Source: Zygophlyctis sp. KS116 (Eukaryota > Chytridiomycota). From it: a DNA stretch of 58,042 nt. The position numbers and the translations under genes are program-made. The notes beneath the pieces were generated by a model. The model worked only from the letters and a program-made list of their open reading frames with translations. It did not search any database and was not told the origin of the DNA. The stretch spans positions 1-58,042 of the forward strand of contig BAAFSQ010000037.1 of the NCBI GenBank assembly GCA_054661495.1, in the 5' to 3' direction. Positions 1-10,544 of the stretch are shown here, piece after piece. The first letter of the stretch is position 1. Each line of letters starts with the position of its first letter.

Positions 1-114
1 AAACCAATTCCTTATATTTTTGGAAGTAGAGGACCTCAAGAAGCTACTGATTTTGTTCAAAATCTTGGTTATATTAGACAAGAAGAATATGCATGGACTT
101 CTTCAAGAATGTAG
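1..114 (+). CDS. ZWF1: Glucose-6-phosphate dehydrogenase, C-terminal end (partial)
   Basis: Only the last 37 codons are inside the window, read in frame 1 to the TAG at 112-114. The peptide begins KPIPYIFGSRGPQEA and ends in YAWTSSRM. The KP.PY.YGSRGP.EA block followed by a G[YF]...Y.W tail is the characteristic C-terminus of eukaryotic G6PD, the NADP-dependent first enzyme of the oxidative pentose phosphate pathway in the cytosol. The catalytic and NADP-binding parts lie upstream of the window. The stop codon is 10 bp from the stop codon of the convergent methyltransferase gene. The identification rests on a short but very distinctive motif. Confidence 0.85.
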   Translation, partial: KPIPYIFGSRGPQEATDFVQNLGYIRQEEYAWTSSRM

Positions 115-124
115 TTTTTTGATA

Positions 125-1387
125 TTATTTTCTAATAAAGACTGCCACAAAGAAACCAATTGTCTGATCATCTTCTGGTAAAGTCCTAATGACATCTTTA
201 CCTATTTATGAGAATTTTTAAGCTATACCGTATTTAAACTCTTTTAAACCTCTTCTTTTCCAATCAGGAAACACATTTTCTTCTAATTTAAAGTCTTGCT
301 GATGATTTAAAATATACTCTACAACATCTTCATTTTCTTCCTTGTGAATTGAACAAGTTGAATAGACTATTTTTTCCACTTTTGGAAACTTTAAAGCATG
401 CAATATTATTTCCTTTTGAAAACTTGAGAGTGACTCTAACCGTTCCTTTTCATCTGCTTTATTTGAGTCTTTTGAATCCATAATCAGATCATCTAATCTC
501 CCAACAATTCCCGATCCAGAACAAGAAGGATCCAATAAAATATACTTTACTTTAGAATACCTTGAACTTTTTGGATCAACTTTTAAAAAATCCATATTTT
601 CAGCTATAATATTCTTACAACCTGCATTATCTGTCATTCTTTTTAGAGTATTAAATCTCTTAAAATCCTTTTCAAAAGCATATATAGTCCCAGTATTCTT
701 CATTATAGCTGATAAATGACTAGTTTTATTCCCTGGAGCAGCTGTAGCATCTATAACCATACTATTTTCCTCTGGATTTAGTAAAAAAGCAGGAAAACAA
801 GATGCTTTATCTTGAAATAGAATAGAACCATCCTTATACATTGAATCATCATGTAAATCAGTTGATGAATGTAATAAAAAAAGATTTTCCAAATGATTAT
901 CCTTTGAAATACATTTCTTTTGAGTATTAACTTGTTGTGGTTGTACAATTTTAAATCCCTTCTTTAGAAAATGTTGTAGAACCACTTCTGAACTTGTTTT
1001 TAGAGAATTCACTCTAATATATTTTGGAATTTCTAGAATTGATCTAGACAATTCTTCATCTTTTGAGACTTTATTTTTAATCTTTAGTCTAGCAACTTCA
1101 GAGACTAGTCTAATCTTGTTTTTTAAGAGAATCTTGTTTTGAACTTTTCCTTTTCCAAAGAGCAAATCCCATGCCAGTACTAATTCCAACCAAGAATCTA
1201 GTCCAGTCTTTACTTTAGCATTAGATAGAACAGTTTGCAGACAAGTTTTATATTTTAGAGTCTCACAAACCAATTTGAGTAATCTTTTCTTATCCTTTTC
1301 CTTGCAAGAATAAATCATAGATTTGAGATTGCATTTGGACTCATGAATCTTTTGTAGTATAGATGCTGCAGTATTGTATATAGTCAT
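125..1387 (-). CDS. RCM1: 25S/28S rRNA m5C methyltransferase, RCM1/NSUN5-like
   Basis: The 411-residue protein belongs to the NOL1/NOP2/Sun family of S-adenosylmethionine-dependent RNA cytosine-C5 methyltransferases. Visible marks are the PRYVRVN-like PKYIRVNSLKT segment near residue 120, QDKASC, the SAM loop DATAAPGNKTSH, the first catalytic motif DPSCSGSG and the second motif YSTCSIHKEENEDVV. DPSCSGSG rather than DPPCS... is typical of the NSUN5/Rcm1 branch, which methylates the large-subunit rRNA near the peptidyl transferase region. A 27-nt intron at 202-228 must be removed. The last exon then restores the family's C-terminal GFFVAV motif and ends at TAA 125-127. Start is ATG 1387. It is convergent with ZWF1. 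Confidence 0.92.
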
Positions 1388-1442
1388 TTTTCTCTTTAGA
1401 ATTTTCCCCTTGAGCCTTACAAAAGTATGATTTGTATAGAAT

Positions 1443-2090
1443 TTATATAGTTTTATTCCTCATTTTACTCTTGAGTTCCAGTAATAATGTTTTCATGAGA
1501 GGATTATACAGTCTGATAGATTTTACAGGAGCCTTCTTTCCTACAATACCTTTATTTACAGACTCTTGCATTATACAATCTTGTAAATCTACAGCTATAC
1601 TAGATTTACTAATAGAATTACAATTTATAGCAGTACTACTTTTATGAGATTCAGACAAGACATTTTGATGACGAGAGACTAGTGGAGAAGACTGTAGAGC
1701 TTCTACTTTTCCTTCCAAGACTTTAATTCTCTCTAGTGATTTTTCCAACAAATTAGAGACTGAATCTGTTCCTGAATCTTCAGTTCCTGATTCTCCTGCA
1801 TCAACAGCTTCCAAAACAGTAGTATCTGACACAGTAGTATCAATAGTATCTGAAACAGTAGTAGAAACAATAGTTGTACCAAGAGTAGCATCAAGAGTAT
1901 CAGTCGGTGGAGGAATATCAGCAGCGGAAGAGTCTTCATAGTCTAGATATGCTGCATTACTAGACTTTCGAATTAGGATTTTCCTTGGTTTGGATATAGT
2001 CACAGATTTCTTATGTAATCTAGAGAGTAAAGAGTCTTGGATACAAGTCTTTAATGCTGAAAAGTTCAATGACTGGAGAATTTCTTTCAT
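1443..2090 (-). CDS. Uncharacterised acidic, coiled-coil protein
   Basis: I do not recognise this gene. The 215-residue ORF has a Lys/Arg-rich N-terminal quarter, then a Thr/Ser/Asp/Val-rich low-complexity middle (repeats of TTVSDT type, residues about 70-110), then a short heptad-like coiled coil (LLEKSLERIKVLEGKVEAL), a Ser-rich linker and a basic C-terminus. No signal peptide or membrane segment is seen. I chose the ATG at 2090 because it lies 4 nt after the ARPC3 stop codon. An in-frame ATG at 2114 would overlap ARPC3 coding sequence. Amino-acid use looks like real coding sequence. Function unknown; a nuclear or cytoskeletal scaffold would be a guess. Confidence 0.6.
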   Translation of the reverse strand: MKEILQSLNFSALKTCIQDSLLSRLHKKSVTISKPRKILIRKSSNAAYLDYEDSSAADIPPPTDTLDATLGTTIVSTTVSDTIDTTVSDTTVLEAVDAGESGTEDSGTDSVSNLLEKSLERIKVLEGKVEALQSSPLVSRHQNVLSESHKSSTAINCNSISKSSIAVDLQDCIMQESVNKGIVGKKAPVKSIRLYNPLMKTLLLELKSKMRNKTI

Positions 2091-2094
2091 AAAT

Positions 2095-2672
2095 TTAACT
2101 AGTTCCAACTCCACTCAAATTCATAAATTTCCTCTTGGAGAAACACATCCACCATTTAGAAGGAGTTTTTCCATCTTCAAATGGTCCTGGAGTATACACT
2201 TTTGATAATAGTCGATGTACGCATTCAGAGCGAAGTTGGACTAAATAACTTTTAAGTAAATCTTTTAAATTTAGATAAAGTATTAATTACCAGAGTCTTC
2301 GCGAGTCTCTATAGATTCAGTCACTGCATTCAAGGGAAATCCAGGCTCTCCAGGAATAGGAAAAGATCTATTAGCATGAGTTAATAGGATTTTAGTAGCT
2401 TCAGTTATAGGTAGAGGCTTATTTGAAAGTATTCCAAGACATTCCTGTATAAACAGAGTCGTGTAAATTAGAATAATATCGGCTGGAGACTTGATTTCAA
2501 AATTACGAAAAAAGGAATTTGCTCTAAAAAGAGATATAGTGTCGTCTAGAATATCTTCAGATTCAGGTTCGGCTGTAGGAGCAGGCCCACGAATACTGGT
2601 TTTTAGAGGTAAGAGGGGAATGCTCTTGACATGGCGAACATTGGACTCTATAGACGAATGATACGCTGGCAT
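2095..2672 (-). CDS. ARPC3: Arp2/3 complex subunit 3 (p21-Arc)
   Basis: The gene encodes the ~21 kDa ARPC3 subunit of the seven-subunit actin-nucleating Arp2/3 complex, which builds branched actin at endocytic patches. The protein starts MPAYHSS, the canonical ARPC3 start, and shows the GPAP block, NSFFRNFEIKSPAD, IYTTLFIQECL, FPIPGEPGFPLNA and a terminal PSKWWMCFSKRKFMN. The total is 182 residues, close to the usual 178. A 29-nt intron (2262-2290) separates the two exons, and removing it restores the C-terminal third. An in-frame upstream ATG at 2711 would add 13 residues; the canonical start is preferred. TAA 2095-2097 is followed 4 nt later by the start of the next gene on the same strand. 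Confidence 0.95.
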
Positions 2673-2787
2673 CAGATTTAACACGCAAATTTTTAGTTCT
2701 TGTAACTGCAAACGCTATAACTGCAAGTCTAAACTCTTCTTTGAAAGTGATGGGTTAAACTCTGAAATGACTGTTTTATTTTTAAAA

Positions 2788-5700
2788 TCACCAGTGGTCA
2801 TCAGGTTCTGCTTCATTCTCTGAATCTATTCCTTGTGCGTGTCGCTGCTGTTCTGGGCCTTTAGAGACTCCAGGTGCAAGAAATACAGAAGATCTTGTAT
2901 CATCCATGACTGGGAGAATTGGTGGGTTTAATGCAATAAATGGTGCATTAATATCATCATCTTTAATTACTAAAGATCGCTTAGGAGACATGTTTCCAAC
3001 CAAATCTAAGGCAGTTTGTAATAATGGTTCAATAAGATGAGTAGGTGCGTTTCTAGAGCTTCCGATTGAAAATCCTCGAGAGGATCCTTTTCTAGCCATC
3101 AAAATTTCAGAGTCTGCAAAGTCTGGTTTTGTAGGATTATGGCAAAGACTGGTCGATCTCATTGATGGGATGATTTCTGTCTCTAAAGAATTATCTCGAG
3201 GATTGGCAGAAATATTCTCTTTTTGACCGAGTTCACTAGTAGATACTCTGGATTCATTAGGATCTTCTGGGATCACAGATGGAACTTTGAAAATGCCGGA
3301 TTCATCATCTTCAGAAATATCTTCTCTTCTTAAAGATCCTAGTACCATATATCTTTCCTCCTAAAATATTAGAAAAATGAAATTACCATAAGAGTCTGGT
3401 AACGATAGGATAATCGAATAGTTGGGACATTGGTTTTCTGAATATCTAAACTCTAAGGTTTTTAGTAATTACCATTTCCAGCAGGTCCTGCAATCATACA
3501 ATTTTCTCCAAGCCAGTGTTTTTTAATTTGCATTTCAAATCCACTCTGAAGGACGCTATTGCGAGCGATTTCACACATGTCAGTGGCTGATAGCTTCCAG
3601 ATCTGGCATTAATTAAAACAAAAATAAATACCTGTGCGGCAACACTGTATTCTTCAATCAGTGGTTCTTTTGTAAAGTGAAACTGTAAAGGATCGTCTGT
3701 AGAAAGCGATATATTCAGTCCACGTTGAAAAAATGATAAGAATGGGTTTCTTTCATAATTTAAGAAAAGAGCATTGTTTGACAATGGAGACATTGCAACA
3801 CCAATCTGTTCCAAGTAAAATAAATACTGAAGAGCAGGGACTTTACGCAGTAATATGCCATGAGAGATAGAATGCGAAGTCAAAAATGCGGAGGTTAAAT
3901 GATCTGTATCTCCAGCTTCTCCAGCATGCGGCCGTAAAACATAAGTATCTAAAGTTCAGTAATTATAATATACTGAATCCCCTAGCTTTTCTAAAAAAAT
4001 TCAAAGTTGACATATTGGCGTAGAGATAATAAATATAATAGCTATAAGGAGGATTATAGCGAGTAGTCCATTGTATCGGAGGAGGATAAGTCTTGTATGC
4101 TCTTTTTTCAGGTTTACTTTCATCATCAACAGAATCGAACCCAATCACTCTCTGAAGAAATATATGTAATTTAGGATGCGATTTAGGATTTTTGGTTACT
4201 TCAAACAGAGGTTCAAAAATGTCTAAGGATGAGAATTAAAAAAATACTGTTAAGCATATCTTGAAAAGATTTAACGATCCCACTTTGTTTGTATACGTTG
4301 TAAAGCCTTGGAATTTGAATCAACCATCGAACATTATGGGAGAAAATATTATTATTCACCACCCAAGAAGCCAAGTTATCCCACTCTAATTTAGATCTTC
4401 CATATATTGAGACTCGGTATTCAACCATTTGGTACTTGCTCGCCTCCAGGTCTGATATTACTTCTAAATTATAAATGCGTATTCAAATCATACCCTTTGT
4501 TAACTCGGCAAGGTATCGACCTTTAATATGATTATCTGTTTTGAGAAAAATCTCTCGCAGTCGGGATTCTCCTATAGGATTATATTTTAGATTGAATTTG
4601 TCAAAACGGTGAAAGGAATCTTTGTGAGCCTACAGAAACAGTTTATATAGTTTAATTACATGCATGTCCAGTGTATCAATGCTTAGATCATAGGCTGTCA
4701 GTTTCAAACTTTCAAATACCTGCGACAGTGTCAAGTATTTCCCATCTCTATATATCACAACATCCTAAAACTTAAATAATTATCAGTTACATTAGGATCT
4801 TTTTTGAGGCGAGACTTTATAAATCTTAGCAAATGCTTTTGATTCATACAAGAAGAGTGATGTATATGAGTATCAACTTTCCGAACATTATAAAAGTCAC
4901 GATGAGGAACTTTCTTTGAGTCAGCCAGCTCCTGATACTCATTCAGTAGCATATACATATGAAACTTTGAGTCTAAATATCTTAGTCTCCGGTAAGCAAA
5001 GCTTTTTGTAGGACTAAATTCCATTACTTCATCAATTGTTACCCTTCCGAGCAAATAGAAAGTATAAATTCCTGATCTTGATAATATTTTTTCAAAGATA
5101 ATATTGGAGTATTGATTGGATCATCATGTTTATCTGAAAATATTTGATATATGCCATCTGCCCCTACTTTATATTCATAATCGTGCTCCTCATCAATCCT
5201 ACATTTTGAAAGATCAAACTGTTCACAAATAGTCGGAATAGAAGCCGATGGATCTGAAGCCTTGTATGCAGACGCCTGTGGAGGATGTGCTATTTTCAAT
5301 GAAAAGCGCAAAACTTACGATATATTTCCCACTCGTCCATGTCTTTTGGATTATCGCCCAAACATTGCAAACTATCAGACAAGTACTGCTCTCTTAACGA
5401 GATACATTTTTCTAAAGATTCAAAAATATGTCGTAGTTCTTGACCCAATTCCGCATCAACTTTTCATGAGTAAATATAGTTACCATCATCGACAATAGCT
5501 GCCGAGGAATACTTGGCAGCAGCTTCTGAAGTCACTGCCGTTCCAGTTTTCTCAGACATTCGCTCGGCAATAGACATCGATGTACCTTTCTCTGCTTCTC
5601 CCAGCAGTGAGACCGAAGAATTCCTTTCAGACTTGCTAGAATCTTCCCTCGAAGTAAGCCTGTATGCCCAATACTTTGCATCATCCTAAAAGATTAGTTT

Positions 5701-5879
5701 GGATGGATAAGTGGGAAGTCATAGACATTTTAACTTACCGCATTATGATGAAACACTGGATTGGGACTCTTGCGAATCGACGCAGGTGATGTCGTCTCAG
5801 GAGAGTCAATAATATAAATTCTCTTTGGGGCAGACTGGAGACCGCCGGCAGAGTTTGGAAGACGTTCTTTTTTGCTCAT
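2788..5879 (-). CDS. AMD1: AMP deaminase with long C-terminal extension
   Basis: AMP deaminase converts AMP to IMP and ammonia and controls the adenylate pool. I reconstructed about 13 exons with 12 introns, mostly 24-30 nt (the first about 53 nt). Landmarks in order: DWEIY-type linker, [23 protein letters not shown], metal-binding [118 protein letters not shown] and [14 protein letters not shown]. These cover the complete catalytic core and its zinc ligands. The core ends near 3350 with the usual Y.T.L segment, but the frame runs on for about 185 more residues of Ser/Pro/Asp-rich, probably disordered sequence to TGA-side 2788. Start ATG 5879 follows the kinase gene by 28 bp. The core is certain; exact splice sites are inferred. 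Confidence 0.93.
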
Positions 5880-5907
5880 TTTAAGTTAAAATTGCACGCG
5901 AAATTAA

Positions 5908-7678
5908 TCATTCAGGTTCATGATTGTGATCACAGACTCCACCAATTGAGCATACATTGACACTTTTCAACCATTCAGATTCAATTAATGATTTAATAGA
6001 TATTCTGGTTTTGGGATTTGGATCAAGGATTTTATACTAGGCGTTATTATTTTCAAATTACCAAAATATTCCTAGGTCCTACATTCAAACGGTCAAATGG
6101 TTGATAGTGGTTGTTTGAAGCTAAATATTTTGTATAGCGAGTATCCATTGTGGATGCTGCACGCCAGGGACAGGAAACACAAGAAAGTACGAAATAAATA
6201 ATCCCAAGAGCCCAAATGTCTACAGACTCTGAATCATACTCTGAATCAGTATATTCTTCAGGTGCCATATATGGACCAGATCCAATAAGACCATGAGACT
6301 TTGTAGTCCCTGTAGTAAATGGAGCACGGAAAACAGAAGATACACCAAAATCTGTAATCTTCAATACTCGAAGTGACTTATCCAATAAAAGATTTTCTAA
6401 AAGATTTAAAAAAATTATAAAAATCATACCAGGTTTCAAGTCGCGATGAGACACTCCCATAGAATGTAAATATTGAACACCAGTGACAAGTTGTTTGAAA
6501 TAACAATTAATCTCAAAAGCATTTGTCATTCTTCCTGTTGTAATTCTTGTAAACAGATCTCCACCTTCGCAGTATTCCATTACTACACACCATGCATGCT
6601 TCTAATAAATTAAGGCTATAGAAACCTACTTCATCTTGAATCAGATCAAATGTACGAACAATATTGACATGATTTAACGATGAGCTGATACAAAATTCAG
6701 CATTTAGCTTTTTAATGTATTCCTTCTTTATACTCAGAAAAATATTTATATTTACCTTTGACTCTTCCTTTTTCCGCTTTCTAAACTCTTTAACTGCACA
6801 CTTCACTTTTGACTTTGCAGGACAACATAGCCTTACAGTAGCCGTAGCTCCCTTCCCCAAGACTCCTCTCAAAGTTCCATACTTTTCAGAAAGAGAAGCA
6901 TCTGACAATTTCCGATCAATACACTTAATTTCTGGTTCATAGAGAATTTGTGAAGCTGTTTTTTTAGAATGATCATTAGTCTCTGCTATTGCACTTTGGG
7001 CAGACGAGGCAGTAATTGTTGCTGGAGAAGTAGTTGGATTCAAACTAGGACTTGATTTCCAAAAATTAAAAACAAAAGATCTTGTAGGCTTTGCTTCCCT
7101 ATCTTCATCCTCTGATTCTATATCTGAAACATTTGCCTCATGAAAAAGTGAAGGAGACGATCTAAGATGTTTTTTTCCTGAAGAACTAGAATGTCCTTTT
7201 GATAATTCAATTGAGGGTGGTGGTAGTGAACTTAGAGAAGATTGTGAGTCATCTGAATGATATTCGTCATCAGACTCTATCCGTTTAGACTTTCCCCAAG
7301 CATAATTCTTTGGCCTTGTATTAGGAGACGCTGAGCCAGTATCAGACATTTCTTCCTCACCGGGATGAAATATTCTATACCAAATGGTTTGTTTTGACTC
7401 TGTAGCCTTCTTTTGAAGATCTGGAGAAGGAGTTCTAGAGTTTAAAGAGTAGAAACATACCTCTTTTTAAAACCAAAGCCTTCTTTACTGAAAGATAGCT
7501 TCCTCTGCCCAGACGGTGGCTTACCTGCCTTACGATAACCTTCTTCATCCTCTGAAGAGGCAGCCGATGCATCGGATTCTGCAGCATTACCGATAAAACT
7601 TCTTTGCCTTGAATGATTAGACTTTTCTTTGTCTGCCAAGAGTCCAGGATCCCAAATCTCTGCATGAAAGGGGTTCAT
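5908..7678 (-). CDS. Ser/Thr protein kinase, HAL5/SAT4 (NPR1-like) fungal family
   Basis: The product is about 540 residues. The N-terminal ~230 residues are Ser/Asp-rich and look disordered. The kinase domain follows: glycine loop GKGATATVRL, CAVKEF (ATP lysine), AEFCISSSLNHVNIV, hinge VVMEYCEGGDL, catalytic HRDLKPEN, DFGVSSVF, PYMAPEEY and VDIWALGIIYF. AEFCI.S.LNH and the ending ESEWLKSVNVC are typical of the fungal HAL4/HAL5/NPR1 group, which regulates plasma-membrane transporters and ion homeostasis. Five short introns (26-31 nt) were removed, including one splitting HRDLKP from EN and a 26-nt one at 7435-7460 joining the first exon (MNPFHAEIWDP...). TGA is at 5908-5910. The exact family member is not assigned. 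Confidence 0.85.
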
Positions 7679-8054
7679 TTGCCACTATCAAAGTTATTTT
7701 TAGACCTCTTGTGCGGCAACTCAGAAATTCGCGATCTTAAACCTCCAGATTGTTAACTCTGCTATCAACTGATACACAAGATGAAATCAAGACTAATTTT
7801 AAAAGCATTCAAGAGCATCGAGGAGCATATATTCTTTGATTCTAATCATTACAAAAAATCATGTGTTTGCACTCAATCTCTGACTGGACATAATCTGTTG
7901 GGATTGAGATTCTGCTAGCAAATAGTAAATTTCTGAAATTTTATTTTAAATGGCAATCGTACAATTTATATTCTGGGAACAATAGTAGTTTCGGACAAAC
8001 AAGTGAAATTCGTCTAGGTTAACCAGGATATCTTCAAGATAAGTCATCTACAAA
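7679..8054. promoter_or_regulatory. Divergent intergenic region, kinase/pirin
   Basis: These 376 bp separate two start codons on opposite strands, so they should contain both promoters. The sequence is AT-rich, with short GAGCAT-type repeats near 7800-7830. I see no ORF, tRNA or convincing TATA box. It is one of the longest empty spacers in the window. Confidence 0.4.
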
Positions 8055-8976
8055 ATGAAAATTGCTAGAAAGACGGTAGCTAAAAAGGTTTATCCAACTG
8101 GAAATCCAAACTTCTCAGTCATGCAAGCATTCCCTGCCGGATTATCAAAAGAGGAAGTTGATCCAATGCTCATGTGCGATTACTTTCACTTTACTTCTCA
8201 AGAGAAATATACATCAGGATTTCCTATAGATTGGCATCCACATGCAGGAATGGATATTTGTACTTTTATTAAACAAGGAGTTGGGAGACATGCAGACTCT
8301 ATGGGTAATAAATGTGAATTTAAAGCTCCTGGAATTCAATGGATCTCTGTTGGATCAGGAATTGAACATGCAGAAGGTATAAATTAAATAGATTTATAGA
8401 CTAGGAGGTGGAACTGAAAAAGGATCTATAGAAGAAGGATTTCAATTATGGTTTAATACACCTATAAAACATAAAAATGATGATCCTATTTACGGACAAC
8501 CTACTGATCCTTTACCAATAATTAACTTTAATCCTAAAGTTAAAGCAACTTTAATATCTGGAAAGGTACAATCAATATATTAAATCTAGGTGAATGAGTT
8601 TATAGGACCATTTAAAACTGTTCAACCTATACAAATATTAGATTTTGAATTAGATCAAGACTCTGAAATTAGTTTTGAAATTCCAAAAGAATTAGAAACT
8701 AGTGTTTTATTTGTGTATTCAGGATCTGGAAATTGTCGAGATCAAAATGTTACTAAATGGGATGTTTTACTACTCAAAGAATCTAATCATAAAAACCTAG
8801 TTTTATCTAGTAAACTTGGATTAAAAGCAATTTTATTTTCAGGAAGTCCCATTAGGGAACCCATAACTTGGTTAGGACCTTTTGTACAAGGAAGTGAAGC
8901 AGATATGCAAAGACTTATTAGCAATTATCAGTCGGGAAGGTTTCCACCGGTTCAAGTCAAGAATTACAAGGGTTAA
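8055..8976 (+). CDS. Pirin-family cupin protein
   Basis: The protein is 289 residues, matching the ~290 of pirins, which are iron-binding bicupin proteins of the nucleus or cytosol (transcription cofactor or quercetinase-type activity in various species). The metal ligands are visible: DWHPHAG gives H61 and H63, and IEHAE gives H105 and E107. Other family marks are GFQLWFNTP and [14 protein letters not shown] near the C-terminus. Two introns were removed: 8377-8404 (28 nt), which restores EHAEGGGTEKG, and 8566-8589 (24 nt), which restores ISGKVNEF. Start is ATG 8055. The stop codon is 23 bp before RPT4 on the same strand. The family is certain, the biochemical role is not. Confidence 0.93.
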
Positions 8977-8999
8977 AAACTTTCGCGTTTAACGTTAAA

Positions 9000-10274
9000 A
9001 TGAGTGACTTGAGAGCGTCGGTGCTACAAGAATACAGAAAGAAACTGGGAGAGCATGCCGACATGGAAACCAAGTTGAAGGAGTCTAGAAGCGGTCTTCA
9101 GGCACTCGAAAAACAATATGATAAATCAGAAAATGATATAAAGGCACTGCAATCCGTGGGTCAAATCATTGGAGAAGTTTTAAAAATGCTGGATCAGGAA
9201 AAATGTATGCCTAATTAAACTGAAAAAAAGTCATTGTTAAAGCTTCGAGCGGTCCTAGATATGTCGTTGGTTGCAGATCAAAAGTAGACAAGGAAAAATT
9301 GAAACAGGGGACTAGAGTTGCATTAGATATGACAACTTTAACAATCATGCGTATTTTACCAAGAGAAGTGGATCCATTGGTGTATAATATGTCAACAGAG
9401 GATCCCGGAAATATTTCTTTTGCTGGAATTGGGGGTTTGTCGGAACAGATTAGAGAGCTGAGAGAAGTACACTTATTAAAACTAAATTTTAGGTTATTGA
9501 ATTACCTCTACTTAATCCTGAATTATTCATTAGAGTTGGAATTAAGCCGCCTAAAGGGGTTTTACTCTATGGCCCTCCAGGAACTGGTAAAACTTTATTG
9601 GCAAGAGCAGTCGCGTCAACTCTTGAATGTAATTTTCTAAAAGTTGTATCCTCTGCTATTGTTGATAAATACATTGGAGAATCTGCAAGGTTAATAAGAG
9701 AAATGTTTGGTAATTTTCAATTTTTAATTTTAAAGCATATGCTAAAGATCATGAACCATGTATTATTTTTATGGATGAAATTGATGCTATTGGTGGTAGA
9801 CGTTTTTCAGAGGGTACTTCTGCAGATAGAGAAATTCAAAGAACTTTAATGGAACTTTTGAATCAAATGGATGGGTTTGATTATTTGGGACAAACAAAGC
9901 TTATAATGGCAACAAATAGGCCTGATACACTTGATCCTGCTTTACTTCGACCCGGAAGATTAGATCGTAAAGTTGAAATTCCACTTCCTAATGAGAATGG
10001 ACGTTTGGAAGTTTTAAAGATCCATTGTGCTCCTATTACCAAGCATGGTGAAATTGGTAATTTTTAATTTTTATTAAATTTAGACTATGAAGCTATAGTT
10101 AAATTATCTGATGGATTTAATGGTGCAGATTTAAGAAATGTGTGTACTGAAGCCGGAATGTTTGCCATTCGTGATGAACGAGACTATGTGATTCAAGATG
10201 ATTTCATGAAGGCAGTTCGTAAAGTTGCAGATTCTAAAAAGCTTGAAGGGAAATTAGACTATGAAAAGGTATAA
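9000..10274 (+). CDS. RPT4: 26S proteasome regulatory AAA-ATPase subunit Rpt4
   Basis: Rpt4 is one of six ATPases forming the base ring of the 19S regulatory particle that unfolds substrates for the 20S proteasome. The spliced protein is 389 residues, the same as human PSMC6. It shows the N-terminal coiled coil ([17 protein letters not shown]), [11 protein letters not shown], Walker [17 protein letters not shown], Walker [35 protein letters not shown] helix, [22 protein letters not shown] and a C-terminal [13 protein letters not shown]. Four introns are 9205-9230, 9467-9492, 9710-9735 (26 nt each) and 10057-10083 (27 nt). Each removal restores near-invariant residues such as REVIELPL and [13 protein letters not shown] at 10272-10274. 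Confidence 0.97.
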
Positions 10275-10330
10275 GTGTAACGACGATAATAAATTCCACA
10301 AGTCTTTTTTTACATTGACATTTACTGGTG

Positions 10331-10348
10331 TGAGTCAGGGGTGAGTCA
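10331..10348 (+). promoter_or_regulatory. Paired TGAGTCA (AP-1/Gcn4-type) elements upstream of RPL11
   Basis: Two perfect TGAGTCA heptamers lie at 10331-10337 and 10342-10348, 11 bp apart start to start, about one helical turn. TGASTCA is the binding site of bZIP factors of the Gcn4/AP-1 type. They sit about 200 bp upstream of the RPL11 start in the RPT4-RPL11 spacer. Function is inferred from motif and position only. Confidence 0.45.
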
Positions 10349-10510
10349 TTGTCATGGGTAGGGGTTGACGGACGGATGGCAAGTTTCAGTTTTTTAGAGG
10401 AAAAAGAAAACTGTCAGGACTCGTTGAGAATTAAAAGAATTTAGAATTTTAATAGATTCAAATAAAACAATATATTTTAATTTCTTAAATTTTTACAACG
10501 TACAAAGTAT

Positions 10511-10536
10511 CTAGGGCCTACGCCCCTTTGCCCTAG
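10511..10536. promoter_or_regulatory. Inverted repeat CTAGGGC...GCCCTAG just before the RPL11 start
   Basis: Seven-base perfect inverted arms (10511-10517 and 10530-10536) flank a 12-nt GC-rich loop, 8 bp before the ATG at 10545. It could be a 5' UTR hairpin, or two opposed sites for a TTAGGG-type factor. RCCCTA sites bound by Tbf1 are known in ribosomal protein promoters of some yeasts. The inverted repeat is seen directly; its role is inference. Confidence 0.45.
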
Positions 10537-10544
10537 AAAAAAAA

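Noticed and set aside
1432-2205. Plus-strand ORFs opposite the unknown gene and ARPC3
   Set aside because: They mirror coding sequence on the minus strand and show no domain.
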